Source of the DNA: Pseudocoprococcus catus
GTDB lineage: Bacteria > Bacillota > Clostridia > Lachnospirales > Lachnospiraceae
Direction: 5' to 3'
Length of the DNA stretch: 64,000 nucleotides
NCBI RefSeq assembly: GCF_902381825.1
Contig: NZ_LR698973.1
Coordinates: forward strand, 1,509,358 to 1,573,357
The translations under genes and the position numbers were made by a program. Numbering within the stretch: the stretch's first letter is position 1; each line of letters starts with the position of its first letter. A model generated the notes under the pieces. It was given only the letters and a program-made list of their open reading frames with translations, had not been told where the DNA came from and did not search any database. This document shows, piece after piece, positions 16,885-25,912 of the stretch.

Positions 16885-18780
16885 TCAGTCATTTGGAGAA
16901 GGATCTTTGGACTGAGACCTTGCGGCTTTTTGATGATTTTCTTTTTTTTCTGCATACATCCGCTGGTCTGCAAGAATACGGATTTTGCCGGTATCTTCCG
17001 TTTCCAGAGGATAGACAGCATAGCCGCAGCTGGCACCGATATGCAGTGTCTTGCCGTCAATTTCATAAGGACGAAGCAGAGACTGGATGATGCGCATTTT
17101 TGTCTGCATGCAGAGCGAATCTTCCATTTCTGCACTGATAATCAGTGCAAATTCATCTCCGCCAATCCGAAAAGCAAAGTCGTTGCTGCGGATACATTTT
17201 AAAAGTCGTTCTGCCACTGCTTTCAGGAGTTTATCGCCCATATCATGTCCGTAGGTATCATTGACGGGCTTGAAATGATCCAGATCAAGATAGTACAGAA
17301 CAAAAGGAAGCTTCTTCTTTTCTTTGCGGTGCAGGACAGAACTGAAATAACGCTCGTTGAATAAGCCTGTCAGGCCATCCGTGTTGGCAAGATTCTCCAG
17401 CTCATGTCGTTTGCCAATATCCTGTGAGATCATCATAACTTTTAGAGGGATACCTGATTCATCCCATTCTACAGCAACCACATTCATAAGTTTGTAAATA
17501 TTTTCTGTTCGTTTGCTGTATTCGATTTTCATGATACCGTTTCCTTTCTGCAGCACTTTCTGCAGGTATTCTTTATTCAGCAGATGGCTTATTTTTATAT
17601 TTTCTGTATCGGATAATACGATATAGCTTCTTGAAGCTGTATCGAGCAGATTCTGATAAGAGCCGGTTTCGGGATACAGGTTGTCGCTGTTGTATTCATG
17701 GTATTCATATCTGTCCTTCATCAGGTCAACGACTGTATAGCGATCCACAATGCAGGTCATTCCGTAAAATAGCTGATCGGTCTGCTCTTTTTGGGCTTTT
17801 AAAGCCTGATGCAGTAATTCCTGATGCTTCAGCTTGTATTCTGCGTTTAAGGATGACAGCCTCAGAAGCAAAAGAAGCAGGCAGGCGGCAAATCCGGTGA
17901 TTGTTGCAATGGTAACGTGCATTATTTTTTCATCCTGGGAATTGACAGCAGATGCCTGCACAATTCCGAGAATGTTCCAGTCATTGAGACCAACAGGCTG
18001 ATAGACCATATAATATGAAGTTCCCTGACTGTTAAATTTTGCACGGCCTTTTACAACCTTCTGAAGGTCATGTTCAACGGCATCGTATGTGTTCTCTGAA
18101 AATACGGCATTGCTCTTCAGAAAGGTAAACAGATTGTCCTGCTCTGACAGAAACTCCGATTGAGATTCCAGAGAAAGAATGATGTGTCCTTTTGCATTGA
18201 CAAGATAACAGCTGCTTTTGTCGCCATATACATTATTGGATATCATGCCCTCTACTGTAGCGACATCGTAACTGACAGCGACGCCTGTATAGGTTATATT
18301 ATCAAGACAAAATGGGTTGCTTAATGGAATCGCAAAGACGACCTTATGTTTGCCGCTGCTGGCAGTATAGTCAGAAATAGTGGGGCATCCGGAGCTGTAC
18401 ATTTCCTGAAAACAGTTCCGGATACTGTCTGCAGTGCCTTTCCGGTTGCTGGCCGTAAGAAAATCACAGTGTTCGTTAAACATATAGAAATCACTGTATT
18501 GCCAGTTGTTTTTCCGGTCTGCAAAATCATGCCATGCCGTTTCAGTATTCTCAGAATCTGATATATACTGCAGATATTCATCCCAGTCAGCCAGGACATT
18601 CCAGTTGCGTTGCGTAAACAGCGTAAATGTCCGGCTGACCTGTTCATAGGTTGCCAGAAGATGTTCAGAATTCTCCTGGTAAATTTCTGTTTGAATGAAG
18701 GTGCGGTACTGATAAATCCCAAACAGGAGAACGACAACGATTAAAATAATAAGAGTAAGGAATTTACTTATTTTGTTCAT
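16885..18780 (-). CDS. dCACHE-type sensor diguanylate cyclase
   Basis: 631 residues: a membrane helix (about 6-28), a long extracytoplasmic sensor (about 30-300) of the double-CACHE kind, a second membrane helix (about 305-325), a PAS-like linker (about 350-460), and a GGDEF domain (about 465-615) with RIGGDEF and an I-site RSND. It would link an outside small-molecule signal to c-di-GMP synthesis. The chosen ATG follows AAGGAGGAG by 7 nt. A further in-frame start upstream lacks a ribosome binding site. It lies 45 bp after a GntR regulator gene on the same strand. Confidence 0.85.
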   Translation of the reverse strand: MNKISKFLTLIILIVVVLLFGIYQYRTFIQTEIYQENSEHLLATYEQVSRTFTLFTQRNWNVLADWDEYLQYISDSENTETAWHDFADRKNNWQYSDFYMFNEHCDFLTASNRKGTADSIRNCFQEMYSSGCPTISDYTASSGKHKVVFAIPLSNPFCLDNITYTGVAVSYDVATVEGMISNNVYGDKSSCYLVNAKGHIILSLESQSEFLSEQDNLFTFLKSNAVFSENTYDAVEHDLQKVVKGRAKFNSQGTSYYMVYQPVGLNDWNILGIVQASAVNSQDEKIMHVTIATITGFAACLLLLLLRLSSLNAEYKLKHQELLHQALKAQKEQTDQLFYGMTCIVDRYTVVDLMKDRYEYHEYNSDNLYPETGSYQNLLDTASRSYIVLSDTENIKISHLLNKEYLQKVLQKGNGIMKIEYSKRTENIYKLMNVVAVEWDESGIPLKVMMISQDIGKRHELENLANTDGLTGLFNERYFSSVLHRKEKKKLPFVLYYLDLDHFKPVNDTYGHDMGDKLLKAVAERLLKCIRSNDFAFRIGGDEFALIISAEMEDSLCMQTKMRIIQSLLRPYEIDGKTLHIGASCGYAVYPLETEDTGKIRILADQRMYAEKKENHQKAARSQSKDPSPND

Positions 18781-18825
18781 AAAGGTCTCCTCCTTTTGAT
18801 GGCGCAGCTGCTGCGACAAGTGAAA

Positions 18826-19527
18826 TTATATCTGCCCGGTATTCTTTTCAATAAGCCTGATTCTCTTACGGTTATATACTAGATGAAGATACATGGCATC
18901 CTGAGCGCGCAGTGGGTCGTGCCCGGCAATTGCATCAGCAATCTCCCGATGTGTTTCGATTGTCTCTTCGTGCAGAGCCCCACTGGTTGTTTCAACAAAC
19001 AGCGGAATAGAGCTGTTAATGACAGGAATCAGACGGGGAACAACAACATTTTTGCTGCTCAATGCAATGGCTGTGTGGAATTCAATGTCCTTTTGGGTGT
19101 GCTCATCATGCCTCTTTAATAATGCTTCCATTTCATCGCAAAGTGCGGTGATTTTTTTTATGTCATTTTCATCGGCATGGGCAGCAGCCATTGCAGCAAT
19201 GGAAGGTTCAAGCAGAAAACGCACTTCCAGCAGATCATGAATCAGCTTCTGTTTATTGCCGATAAAGGTGAATCCCAGTGGGTCCTGCACTACCCCCGGG
19301 GATGAAGCAATATAGGTACCGGAGCCCTGGCGGATCGTAACGATATTTCTGGAAGCCAGGAGTTTCATGGCTTCACGGATGGAACTCCTTCCGGCATTAA
19401 GATATTCGGAAAGAACGGTTTCATTAGGAAGTTTATCTCCCGGCTGTAGTTTTTCTTCTAAAATAAATGAGATAATGTCTTCTGATATTTTCTGTGGAAG
19501 ACTTTTTCCTTCTGGTGACGAAATCAT
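18826..19527 (-). CDS. GntR family regulator, FadR subfamily (FCD domain)
   Basis: 233-residue DNA-binding protein with a GntR winged HTH (about 8-75, PGDKLPNETVLSEYLNAGRS and IRQGSGTYIA) and a C-terminal all-helical FCD effector domain with the metal/ligand His pattern (EFHTAIA, ETHREIADAI). FCD regulators usually sense carboxylates or sugar acids. No matching metabolic gene is adjacent; it heads a two-gene unit with the sensor diguanylate cyclase. No special operator was seen in the 300 bases upstream, which hold only the tRNA-fMet promoter and A/T-rich sequence. Confidence 0.86.
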   Translation of the reverse strand: MISSPEGKSLPQKISEDIISFILEEKLQPGDKLPNETVLSEYLNAGRSSIREAMKLLASRNIVTIRQGSGTYIASSPGVVQDPLGFTFIGNKQKLIHDLLEVRFLLEPSIAAMAAAHADENDIKKITALCDEMEALLKRHDEHTQKDIEFHTAIALSSKNVVVPRLIPVINSSIPLFVETTSGALHEETIETHREIADAIAGHDPLRAQDAMYLHLVYNRKRIRLIEKNTGQI

Positions 19528-19803
19528 CCTATGATTTTCTCCATTTCTTCGGTTTTATTCTTCTTATAAATTATAATAATGGTTATTAAAGGGAATGTCA
19601 AAACGTTAAAATGTACAAAAAAGCAGATAATAATTTAGATAAAATTCCAGTATTGCATTTTCTGCAGAATAAATACATGTTAAACACATCGGATGAATTA
19701 AGAAGGACAATATTTATTTTGAAGCAAAAAGACAGTAGAAATGTTAGAAACGGATTTATAAGGATGACTTTTAAGAAAATATCAAAAAAGTTATAAAAAA
19801 CGG

Positions 19804-19832
19804 TTGACAATACTCTATAATCGCGATATAAT
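19804..19832 (+). promoter_or_regulatory. consensus sigma-A promoter for tRNA-fMet
   Basis: TTGACA (19804-19809), 17-bp spacer, TATAAT (19827-19832): a perfect match to consensus, as expected for an initiator tRNA gene. Confidence 0.9.
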
Positions 19833-19872
19833 AATTTACGACTTATGGAACAGATAAGCCGTAACAGAATAT

Positions 19873-19946
<74 letters not shown>

Positions 19947-19950
19947 CTCA

Positions 19951-19985
19951 AAGACTTGATATGTATCAGGTCTTTTTCTTTTTTG
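19951..19985 (+). terminator. terminator of tRNA-fMet
   Basis: AAGACTTGAT pairs with ATCAGGTCTT (19965-19974), followed by a T-rich run. Confidence 0.85.
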
Positions 19986-20041
19986 GGTGATAAGCAAAAG
20001 GTTTATATATATGTAAGCAGACAACGTGAGAGGAGTAGAAA

Positions 20042-20875
20042 ATGAGACGGCAGATCAAGTTAATTGCGTTGGATTTGGATGGGACAACTTTTAATTCGGA
20101 TAAAGTGATTACAGAGCGGACAAAGCAAGCCATTGCATCAGCGATTGCGCAAGGGGTGATTGTCATGCCTGCAACAGGGCGACCGAAGAACGGTCTGCCA
20201 GAGAGTTTTCTTTCAATTCCGGGCGTGCGGTATGCATTAACTTCCAATGGCGGCGCTGTCTGGGATTTGTATGAGAATCAGGTGCTTGTGGGAGATTTTA
20301 TGCCCTATGAGACAGCCTGCCGTGTCATCGACAGATTATTACAAATTGACGCTTTGGTTGAGTTTTATCATGACGGTAAGGCCTATGCTGACCAGAAAAG
20401 CTATGACAGGGCGCTGACTGGCTATGAAAATTTTCCAGATTGGTTTAAAAACTATGTAAAAAAATCACGGATTCCTGTGGATAACTTGCGAGAACGGGTT
20501 TATTCAGGGAAATATCAGATAGAGAAAATGTTGGCTTCTTTTAATGATCTGTCACTCAGACAGCAGTTATTTGATACATTGCATACGAATCCGGAGTTGA
20601 GTGTGGTATTTGGAAATAGTTTTAATGTGGAAATCAGTGCGGCGACAGCCAATAAAGGGTATAGTTTGTTGCGATTTGCGGAAGCAATGGGGATAACAAA
20701 GGATGAGATCATGGTCTGCGGGGATACGATGAATGACCGGACGATGTTTGCGGCAGCAGGATTGGCCGTGGCTATGGGAAATGCTGATGCGGATATAAAA
20801 GCAATGGCCGACGACATGACGCTGTCCAATGATGAGGACGGAGTTGCCGTGGCCATTGAGAAGTGGGTTCTTTAA
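20042..20875 (+). CDS. Cof-type HAD-IIB phosphatase
   Basis: 277-residue haloacid dehalogenase phosphatase with motif I LDLDGTT (Asp nucleophile near residue 11), motif II PATGRP, and motifs III/IV in MVCGDTMNDRTMFAAAG. A C2-type cap lies between. Such enzymes dephosphorylate sugar phosphates, FMN or pyridoxal phosphate with low specificity. AGAGGAG precedes the ATG. It converges with a second, distinct Cof-type gene 16 bp downstream. Confidence 0.88.
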   Translation: MRRQIKLIALDLDGTTFNSDKVITERTKQAIASAIAQGVIVMPATGRPKNGLPESFLSIPGVRYALTSNGGAVWDLYENQVLVGDFMPYETACRVIDRLLQIDALVEFYHDGKAYADQKSYDRALTGYENFPDWFKNYVKKSRIPVDNLRERVYSGKYQIEKMLASFNDLSLRQQLFDTLHTNPELSVVFGNSFNVEISAATANKGYSLLRFAEAMGITKDEIMVCGDTMNDRTMFAAAGLAVAMGNADADIKAMADDMTLSNDEDGVAVAIEKWVL

Positions 20876-20891
20876 TTATCGAAATCTCCGC

Positions 20892-21704
20892 TTATTGTCT
20901 GCTGTGAATGAGCTGACGAATGATGTACAGTACACCATCTTTATCATTCGACAATGTCTCAAAGTTGCTGATGGCTTTTAAATCAGGGTGAGCATTGGCC
21001 ATAGCGTAGCTGAAATAGCCCTGCTTCATCATTTCATAATCATTGAGATAATCACCGAAAATCATGGTTTCATCTGGTGAAATGCCATATTCTTTTTGAA
21101 GCATGGCAAGTCCACGGCCTTTATTGGTGTCGGCAAAGCTGAGATCTGTCCAGTGATAGCCGGCCAGAGTTGCCTTAAATGGCGCTTTGACATCAGAAAG
21201 CGCCGGGAATGAATTGGCTTCAGCGCCTTTGAAATCACAGACAGTGACTTTACTGACGGGATCATCGATATCAGATAAATCGTGAATATATTGAATTTTT
21301 TTGTAATAGCGGCCTATTTCTTCACGGGCATCATCCGATGTCTGATCGAAGAGATAGGCTTTTTTGAATCCTGAAAGGATTGGAACAACGCCAGGTACTT
21401 GTCTGCAGCGCCCAAGCAGATAAGTCAGGGCATTGGTATCAAGAATGTCCTGATGCACCAACTTGTCACCGTTGACAAGACAGCCGCCATTTTCTGCCAT
21501 AAAAACCAGCTTGTCACGACAACTTTCAAACTGGATGGCGAGGGTAGGATAAGGGCGCCCACTGGCAATCACGAAAAGGATGCCAAGCTGGTGTACCTGA
21601 TCTAGTATATTGAAAAAATCTTTGGGCATCTGATCATGACTGTTCAGCAAAGTGCCGTCCATGTCAGTGGCAATCATCCGCACCTGGGAAAAAGAATGCT
21701 GCAT
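20892..21704 (-). CDS. Cof-type HAD-IIB phosphatase
   Basis: 270-residue HAD phosphatase: motif I ATDMDGTLL, motif II IASGRP, and GDYLNDYEMM for the acidic pair, ending with a Cof-type SNDKDGVLYII tail. It is a distant relative of the convergent neighbour, not a recent duplicate. GGAGGA lies 7-8 nt before the ATG. A long palindromic element begins 25 bp upstream of this start codon. Confidence 0.88.
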   Translation of the reverse strand: MQHSFSQVRMIATDMDGTLLNSHDQMPKDFFNILDQVHQLGILFVIASGRPYPTLAIQFESCRDKLVFMAENGGCLVNGDKLVHQDILDTNALTYLLGRCRQVPGVVPILSGFKKAYLFDQTSDDAREEIGRYYKKIQYIHDLSDIDDPVSKVTVCDFKGAEANSFPALSDVKAPFKATLAGYHWTDLSFADTNKGRGLAMLQKEYGISPDETMIFGDYLNDYEMMKQGYFSYAMANAHPDLKAISNFETLSNDKDGVLYIIRQLIHSRQ

Positions 21705-21728
21705 TGTAATTCCTCCAACGTTTTAGAT

Positions 21729-21864
21729 GACCTTGAAATATCAATTCGTGTCAGGGACACTCGCGTTGCCTGTCACTGGCAGCGGTACATAAGATGCTAA
21801 AAAACAGCATCTAAATGCCGGCCGTGACAGAAGCACCTGACATGAAATTGATAATTTCAAGGTC
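21729..21864. repeat. long palindromic element, copy A of an 88-nt conserved core
   Basis: Outer arms (GACCTTGAAAtaTCAATT and its imperfect complement ending at 21864) enclose a core at 21752-21839 that aligns without gaps with the core at 41549-41636, about 65 of 88 positions identical by hand count. Many differences are paired changes that keep the same stems. It lies just upstream of the minus-strand HAD gene. No protein is encoded. Confidence 0.7.
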
Positions 21865-22044
21865 TATCCAAGTATAATAAGTTTGCGATAACAATATAAA
21901 TGTCGGTTGTATGATGAAAAACAGACCAAACATTTACAATGTAGCATATATCAGGATGAATGGCAATTGGCAGTTTTTTTCTTGTCAGCCTCATGAATTA
22001 TCGGTATACTATAAGAAAGGTGTAAATGATGGAGGATGTTGTAT

Positions 22045-22248
22045 ATGGAGATTTTAACAGGTGATATTGTACGTTTGAAGAAGAAGCATCCCTGTGGCAG
22101 TTTTGACTGGGAGGTGCTTCGAAGTGGTGCGGATTTCAGACTAAAGTGCTGTGGATGTGAGCATCAGGTGATGATGGCCCGCAAGCTGGTGGAGAAGAAT
22201 ATCCGAAGGCTGGAACGGAATGGAGAAGAAGTTAAAATCGTAAGATAG
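22045..22248 (+). CDS. DUF951 family protein
   Basis: 67-residue protein of the DUF951 family (B. subtilis YyaB-neighbourhood type), often found near rpsF, ssb and rpsR in Firmicutes, as here. It starts at an ATG 9 nt after GGAGG; an earlier in-frame ATG touches the ribosome binding site and is not used. Marks are the KKKHPCGSFDWEV start and CCGCEHQVMM, giving a possible three- or four-Cys metal knuckle (Cys near 17, 33, 34, 36). Function is unknown; a small nucleic-acid-binding role is plausible. Confidence 0.8.
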   Translation: MEILTGDIVRLKKKHPCGSFDWEVLRSGADFRLKCCGCEHQVMMARKLVEKNIRRLERNGEEVKIVR

Positions 22249-22256
22249 AACAAAAT

Positions 22257-22350
22257 CCAGGCTTTTAATCTGTGGTAATCAGAATCCCGGCAAACAGGCT
22301 CATCGCCAAACGTTTGCCGGGATTTTGATACCACCAGACTAAAAGCCTGG
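22257..22350. repeat. long imperfect palindrome between convergent genes
   Basis: CCAGGCTTTTA at the left pairs with TAAAAGCCTGG at the right, and the inner arms AATCCCGGCAAAC and GTTTGCCGGGATT pair perfectly around a 16-nt loop. It lies between DUF951 (plus) and Uma2 (minus), so it may act as a bidirectional terminator, though no T-run follows. It shares no core with the element at 21729. Confidence 0.6.
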
Positions 22351-22377
22351 AAATTAGTCAAATGATCTTGAGGCTGT

Positions 22378-22980
22378 TTATTTGAGTAATTCTGCGATAT
22401 TGACTTGAAGATTTTCATAGATACCAACTTGGATGTTCTGGTCAAAGGGAATGATATCAGGGGCATCCGTCTCTTCAAATCGATAAAGGGTCGTCTGCTC
22501 GGTGGCAGGATCAACGATCCAGTATTCGCGGACACCGGCATCTGCATATAGAGCAGTTTTTTTGATGTAGTCCATTCGGTGGCTGCTGGGAGAGACAACT
22601 TCAATCACGAGATCTGGTGCCCCTTCACAGCCCCTGTCGCTGAGCTTGTCAGGATCACAGATAATGGAAATATCCGGCTCTACAAAGGTCTTGTCGTTGG
22701 CGTTTAAATTGACAGCAAAAGGAGCAGCATAAATTTTACAGTTACCTTTGTTAGATTTGATGTAATGTTGAAAATGGTAGGTGAGCTCAATGATAATTTC
22801 CTGATGGATTCTGCTGGGTGAAGCCAGTGCATAAAGCTGACCATCAATCAATTCAGCGCGTTCTCCTTCTGGGAGATTCCAATAATCTTCGGCGGTACAA
22901 ATAGGATTGTCTGGTAATGACATAGCAAGATTCCCTCCATATGTATAGGCGTTTGCTGGTGTTAAGTTGGTTTTTGACAT
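22378..22980 (-). CDS. Uma2 family (DUF820) PD-(D/E)XK nuclease-like protein
   Basis: 200-residue protein of the Uma2/DUF820 family, a restriction-endonuclease-like fold. Visible marks are ERAELIDGQLYALASPS, the acidic FVEPDISIICDPDKL and PDLVIEVVSPSSHRMDYIKK, which together give the D-ExK-type catalytic set. The true role is unknown; many members are linked to mobile DNA. The start is the ATG behind AAGGAGGAAG; a longer in-frame extension upstream lacks a ribosome binding site. Confidence 0.83.
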   Translation of the reverse strand: MSKTNLTPANAYTYGGNLAMSLPDNPICTAEDYWNLPEGERAELIDGQLYALASPSRIHQEIIIELTYHFQHYIKSNKGNCKIYAAPFAVNLNANDKTFVEPDISIICDPDKLSDRGCEGAPDLVIEVVSPSSHRMDYIKKTALYADAGVREYWIVDPATEQTTLYRFEETDAPDIIPFDQNIQVGIYENLQVNIAELLK

Positions 22981-23196
22981 ATACTTCCTCCTTATATTAT
23001 AATCTGTTTTGATTGTTTTATGCAACGAGTATATCAAAGGAAGATTAAAAAAATTGTCAAGATGCGTCGTTTGTTTTATTAATTTTTTCTAAAGCAATAT
23101 TTTAGGCGAAACGGATGTAAAACCAAGAAAAAAGACTTGCAATGCTTGAATTTATATGATAGACTAGTGAATTGTGATATGTTATAAATTAATTCC

Positions 23197-23222
23197 TTGC
23201 TCTCCGCAATGGGAGGGCCGTG
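23197..23222 (+). promoter_or_regulatory. candidate S6:S18 autoregulatory leader hairpin
   Basis: GCTCTCC (23199-23205) pairs with GGAGGGC (23212-23218) and is followed by CG, 25 bases before rpsF. An S6:S18-binding leader with a CCG-containing bulge is known upstream of rpsF in many bacteria. The match here is by position and general form only. Confidence 0.4.
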
Positions 23223-23246
23223 AAGTCCAGAAGGAGGTGCACTAGC

Positions 23247-23534
23247 ATGAACAAATACGAATTAGCAGTAGTTCTTACTACAAAGATCGAAGATGAAGAA
23301 AGAGCAGCAAGCATCGAGAAGATCAAGGAAGTTATCGCTCGTTTTGGTGGCGTTGTTACTAACGTTGACGAATGGGGCAAGAAGAGACTTGCTTACGAAA
23401 TTCAGAAGATGAAAGAAGGTTTCTACTACTTCATCACTTTCGAATCCGATTCAAACTGTCCAAACGAAGTTGAACAGCGTGTCCGTATTATGGAGAATGT
23501 AATCAGATACTTATGCATTAGACAGGACGCTTAA
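23247..23534 (+). CDS. rpsF: 30S ribosomal protein S6
   Basis: 95-residue S6 (MNKYELAVVLTTKIEDEER... with EWGKKRLAYEIQKMKEGFYYF), a ferredoxin-like protein of the 30S platform that pairs with S18. The start is the ATG 7 nt after AAGGAGGTG; earlier in-frame starts lie in the leader. It heads the canonical rpsF-ssb-rpsR operon. Confidence 0.97.
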   Translation: MNKYELAVVLTTKIEDEERAASIEKIKEVIARFGGVVTNVDEWGKKRLAYEIQKMKEGFYYFITFESDSNCPNEVEQRVRIMENVIRYLCIRQDA

Positions 23535-23555
23535 TTAGAAAAGGGGTAAGTCTAA

Positions 23556-24026
23556 ATGAATAAAGTTATTTTGATGGGAAGATTAACCAGAGATCCGGAG
23601 ATCAGATATTCACAGGGTGAGCGCTCAACAGCAGTTGCCCGTTATTCACTGGCAGTGAACCGTACATTCAAACGTGACGGTGATCCGGATGCCGATTTTA
23701 TCAACTGTGTTGCTTTTGGCCGTCAGGCTGAGTTCGCAGAGAAGTATTTTCATAAGGGCATTCGCATTGTGATCACAGGCAGAATCCAGACAGGCAGTTA
23801 CACCAACAAAGACGGTGTGAGAGTCTATACAACAGATATTATTGTTGAAGAACAGGAATTTGCCGAGAGCAAAGCAGCAAGTGATCGCAACAGCAGTGAT
23901 TTTGCAGCCAATAATAATTATGGCGGCGGTTATCAGCAGTCCGGCAGACCTGTACCAAGTCAGGCACCATCGGATGGTTTTATGAACATTCCGGATGGCA
24001 TTGATGAGGAATTGCCATTCAGCTAA
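23556..24026 (+). CDS. ssb: single-stranded DNA-binding protein
   Basis: 156-residue SSB: an OB fold at 1-105 (MNKVILMGRLTRDPEIRYS, FINCVAFGRQAEFAEKYFHKG), a Gly/Asn/Gln-rich disordered linker, and the acidic C-terminal tip DGIDEELPFS used to recruit replication and repair proteins. It is the middle gene of rpsF-ssb-rpsR and acts at replication forks. Confidence 0.97.
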   Translation: MNKVILMGRLTRDPEIRYSQGERSTAVARYSLAVNRTFKRDGDPDADFINCVAFGRQAEFAEKYFHKGIRIVITGRIQTGSYTNKDGVRVYTTDIIVEEQEFAESKAASDRNSSDFAANNNYGGGYQQSGRPVPSQAPSDGFMNIPDGIDEELPFS

Positions 24027-24090
24027 AATAGGACATGATCTGTTATGAATGAATAACAGAAAGAATTGAATTTGAGAAGGAGGTTTTGAT

Positions 24091-24354
24091 ATGCCATACA
24101 ATAAAGAAGAAGGCAGAGGCACTCAGATGAAGAGAAGACCTATGCGTAGAAGAAAAAAAGTATGTGTATACTGTGTAGATAAGAATGCAGTTATTGATTA
24201 CAAAGATACAAACAAGTTAAAGAGATATATCTCTGAAAGAGGTAAAATTCTTCCTAGAAGAATCACAGGCAACTGTGCTAAACATCAGAGAAAGCTTACA
24301 ACAGCTATCAAGAGAGCTAGACATATCGCTTTAATGCCATATATCACAGATTAA
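24091..24354 (+). CDS. rpsR: 30S ribosomal protein S18
   Basis: 87-residue S18 with the typical basic N-terminus and the core [44 protein letters not shown] strong AAGGAGG precedes the start. It has Cys residues at the CVYC position, so it may be the zinc-binding form. The operon ends at the terminator at 24364. Confidence 0.97.
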   Translation: MPYNKEEGRGTQMKRRPMRRRKKVCVYCVDKNAVIDYKDTNKLKRYISERGKILPRRITGNCAKHQRKLTTAIKRARHIALMPYITD

Positions 24355-24363
24355 TTGAAATTC

Positions 24364-24400
24364 GGGCATCCGGTTCAGCAATGAATCGGGTGCCTTTTTT
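24364..24400 (+). terminator. terminator of rpsF-ssb-rpsR
   Basis: GGGCATCCGGTTC pairs with GAATCGGGTGCC, followed by six T. Confidence 0.9.
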
Positions 24401-24639
24401 CGATTAGGTGGAAATTACGGCGAAATCGCTGTCTGATCTAAAAAAGACACTGCGTGCCAAAAGCCTGTTTCTACCATATTTATGGTTATTCAGTTTTTGT
24501 ATAAACGTGCTGAAAAGGGTTATTTCAGTGTCAAAAAGAAATGTGGTATGCTAACTATGAAAAGAAATACGGAAAACAAGATATCGTTTCAACAGATATC
24601 ACGAATGATTTCATAAAGATTATTAGGAGGTTTTGCAAA

Positions 24640-25806
24640 ATGAGCAGAGAAGTTGTTATTGTTGCATATGGTCGTTCAGCAGTTTGTAAATCAAGAAAAG
24701 GTTCTTTCGCAGGTACTCACCCAATCGAATATTCCGCACAGGTTTTAAAGGGTGTACTGGACAAAGTGCCTCAGTTAGATCGTTCTGAAATCGAAGATGT
24801 TATCATGGGTTGTGCAGTACAGCACGGTACAACATCTATGAATATTGCTAAGAGTGTTTGCGCAAGAGCAGAACTGCCGGAATGCGTAGCAGGTCATACA
24901 ATTAACCGTTTCTGTTCTTCAGGTCTTCAGGCTATCGCAACAGGTGCCAATGCAATCGCTTGCGGTCAGGGTGATGTTATCGTAGCCGGTGGTGTTGAAA
25001 GTATGACAGATACATACGCACCATATCCTGTAGAATTCCAGGATGCATGGTTAAATGAGCATGCGCCGGGTGCTTACATGGGCATGGGTATGACAGCTGA
25101 AAACATCGTTAAGAACTACGGCGTAACAAGAGAAGAAATGGACCGTATGGCTTACGAATCCAACATGAAAGCTGCAAAAGCTCAGAAGGAAGGCAAACTT
25201 GCTCCATCTATCATCCCTGTAACTGTTGTTGACAAGGATGGCAACGAAAAAGTTGTTACAGAAGACGAAGGTATCCGTCCAACAACAACAATGGAAACAC
25301 TTGCAGGTCTTAAACCTTGCTTCATCCCAGCTGAAGAAGGCGGTACAGTTACAGCTGCTACTTCTTCACAGACATCTGATGCTGCAGCATTCGTTGTATT
25401 AATGGCTGCTGACAAAGCAAAAGAACTTGGTATCAAACCAATTGCAAAGATGGTATCCTTCGGTGTTGCAGGCTGTGATGCTACAATGATGGGTCTTGGA
25501 CCAATCTATGCTGTACCAAAGGCTCTGAAACGTGCCGGCAAGACAATTGATGATATGGATGTCATCGAACTGAACGAAGCTTTCGCTGCTCAGGCTATTC
25601 CATGTATCAAAGTTCTGAAAATGGATCCTGAAAAGGTTAATCCTTACGGCGGCGCTATGGCTCTTGGTCATCCAATGGGCGCTACAGGTGCATTCCTTAC
25701 ATGTAAAGCACTTGATTACCTTCAGGATAACAAGAAAACAACAGCTCTTGTTACAATGTGTATCGGCGGCGGTATGGGCGCAGCAGCAGTATTTGAATTA
25801 CTGTAA
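24640..25806 (+). CDS. acetyl-CoA C-acetyltransferase (thiolase II)
   Basis: 388-residue thiolase. It cleaves acetoacetyl-CoA with CoA into two acetyl-CoA, or the reverse. Active-site parts are complete: nucleophile Cys in NRFCSSGLQA (about 88), NEAFAAQA, GGAMALGHPMGATGA (His) and MCIGGGMG (Cys). A TAGGAGG ribosome binding site fixes the start; the longer upstream reading frame is not coding. As the first gene of a catabolic region with a hydroxyacid dehydrogenase, a CoA-transferase and a BKACE, it most likely works in the degradative direction. Confidence 0.93.
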   Translation: MSREVVIVAYGRSAVCKSRKGSFAGTHPIEYSAQVLKGVLDKVPQLDRSEIEDVIMGCAVQHGTTSMNIAKSVCARAELPECVAGHTINRFCSSGLQAIATGANAIACGQGDVIVAGGVESMTDTYAPYPVEFQDAWLNEHAPGAYMGMGMTAENIVKNYGVTREEMDRMAYESNMKAAKAQKEGKLAPSIIPVTVVDKDGNEKVVTEDEGIRPTTTMETLAGLKPCFIPAEEGGTVTAATSSQTSDAAAFVVLMAADKAKELGIKPIAKMVSFGVAGCDATMMGLGPIYAVPKALKRAGKTIDDMDVIELNEAFAAQAIPCIKVLKMDPEKVNPYGGAMALGHPMGATGAFLTCKALDYLQDNKKTTALVTMCIGGGMGAAAVFELL

Positions 25807-25912
25807 GATAAAAATAAATGTAGAATCGTTCAGAGCTGACATTTTATGATGCCAGCTTTGGGCGGCTTAATAAAGAAACTTTTAAATGAACTTTTTTACA
25901 GAGGTGTGAATA

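Noticed and set aside
19611..19796. 61-codon open frame in A/T-rich DNA before tRNA-fMet
   Set aside because: No ribosome binding site, no family features, overlaps the approach to the tRNA promoter.
22378..22980. Defence island around the Uma2-family gene
   Set aside because: It is a lone gene next to rpsF; no restriction, toxin-antitoxin or other defence gene is nearby.
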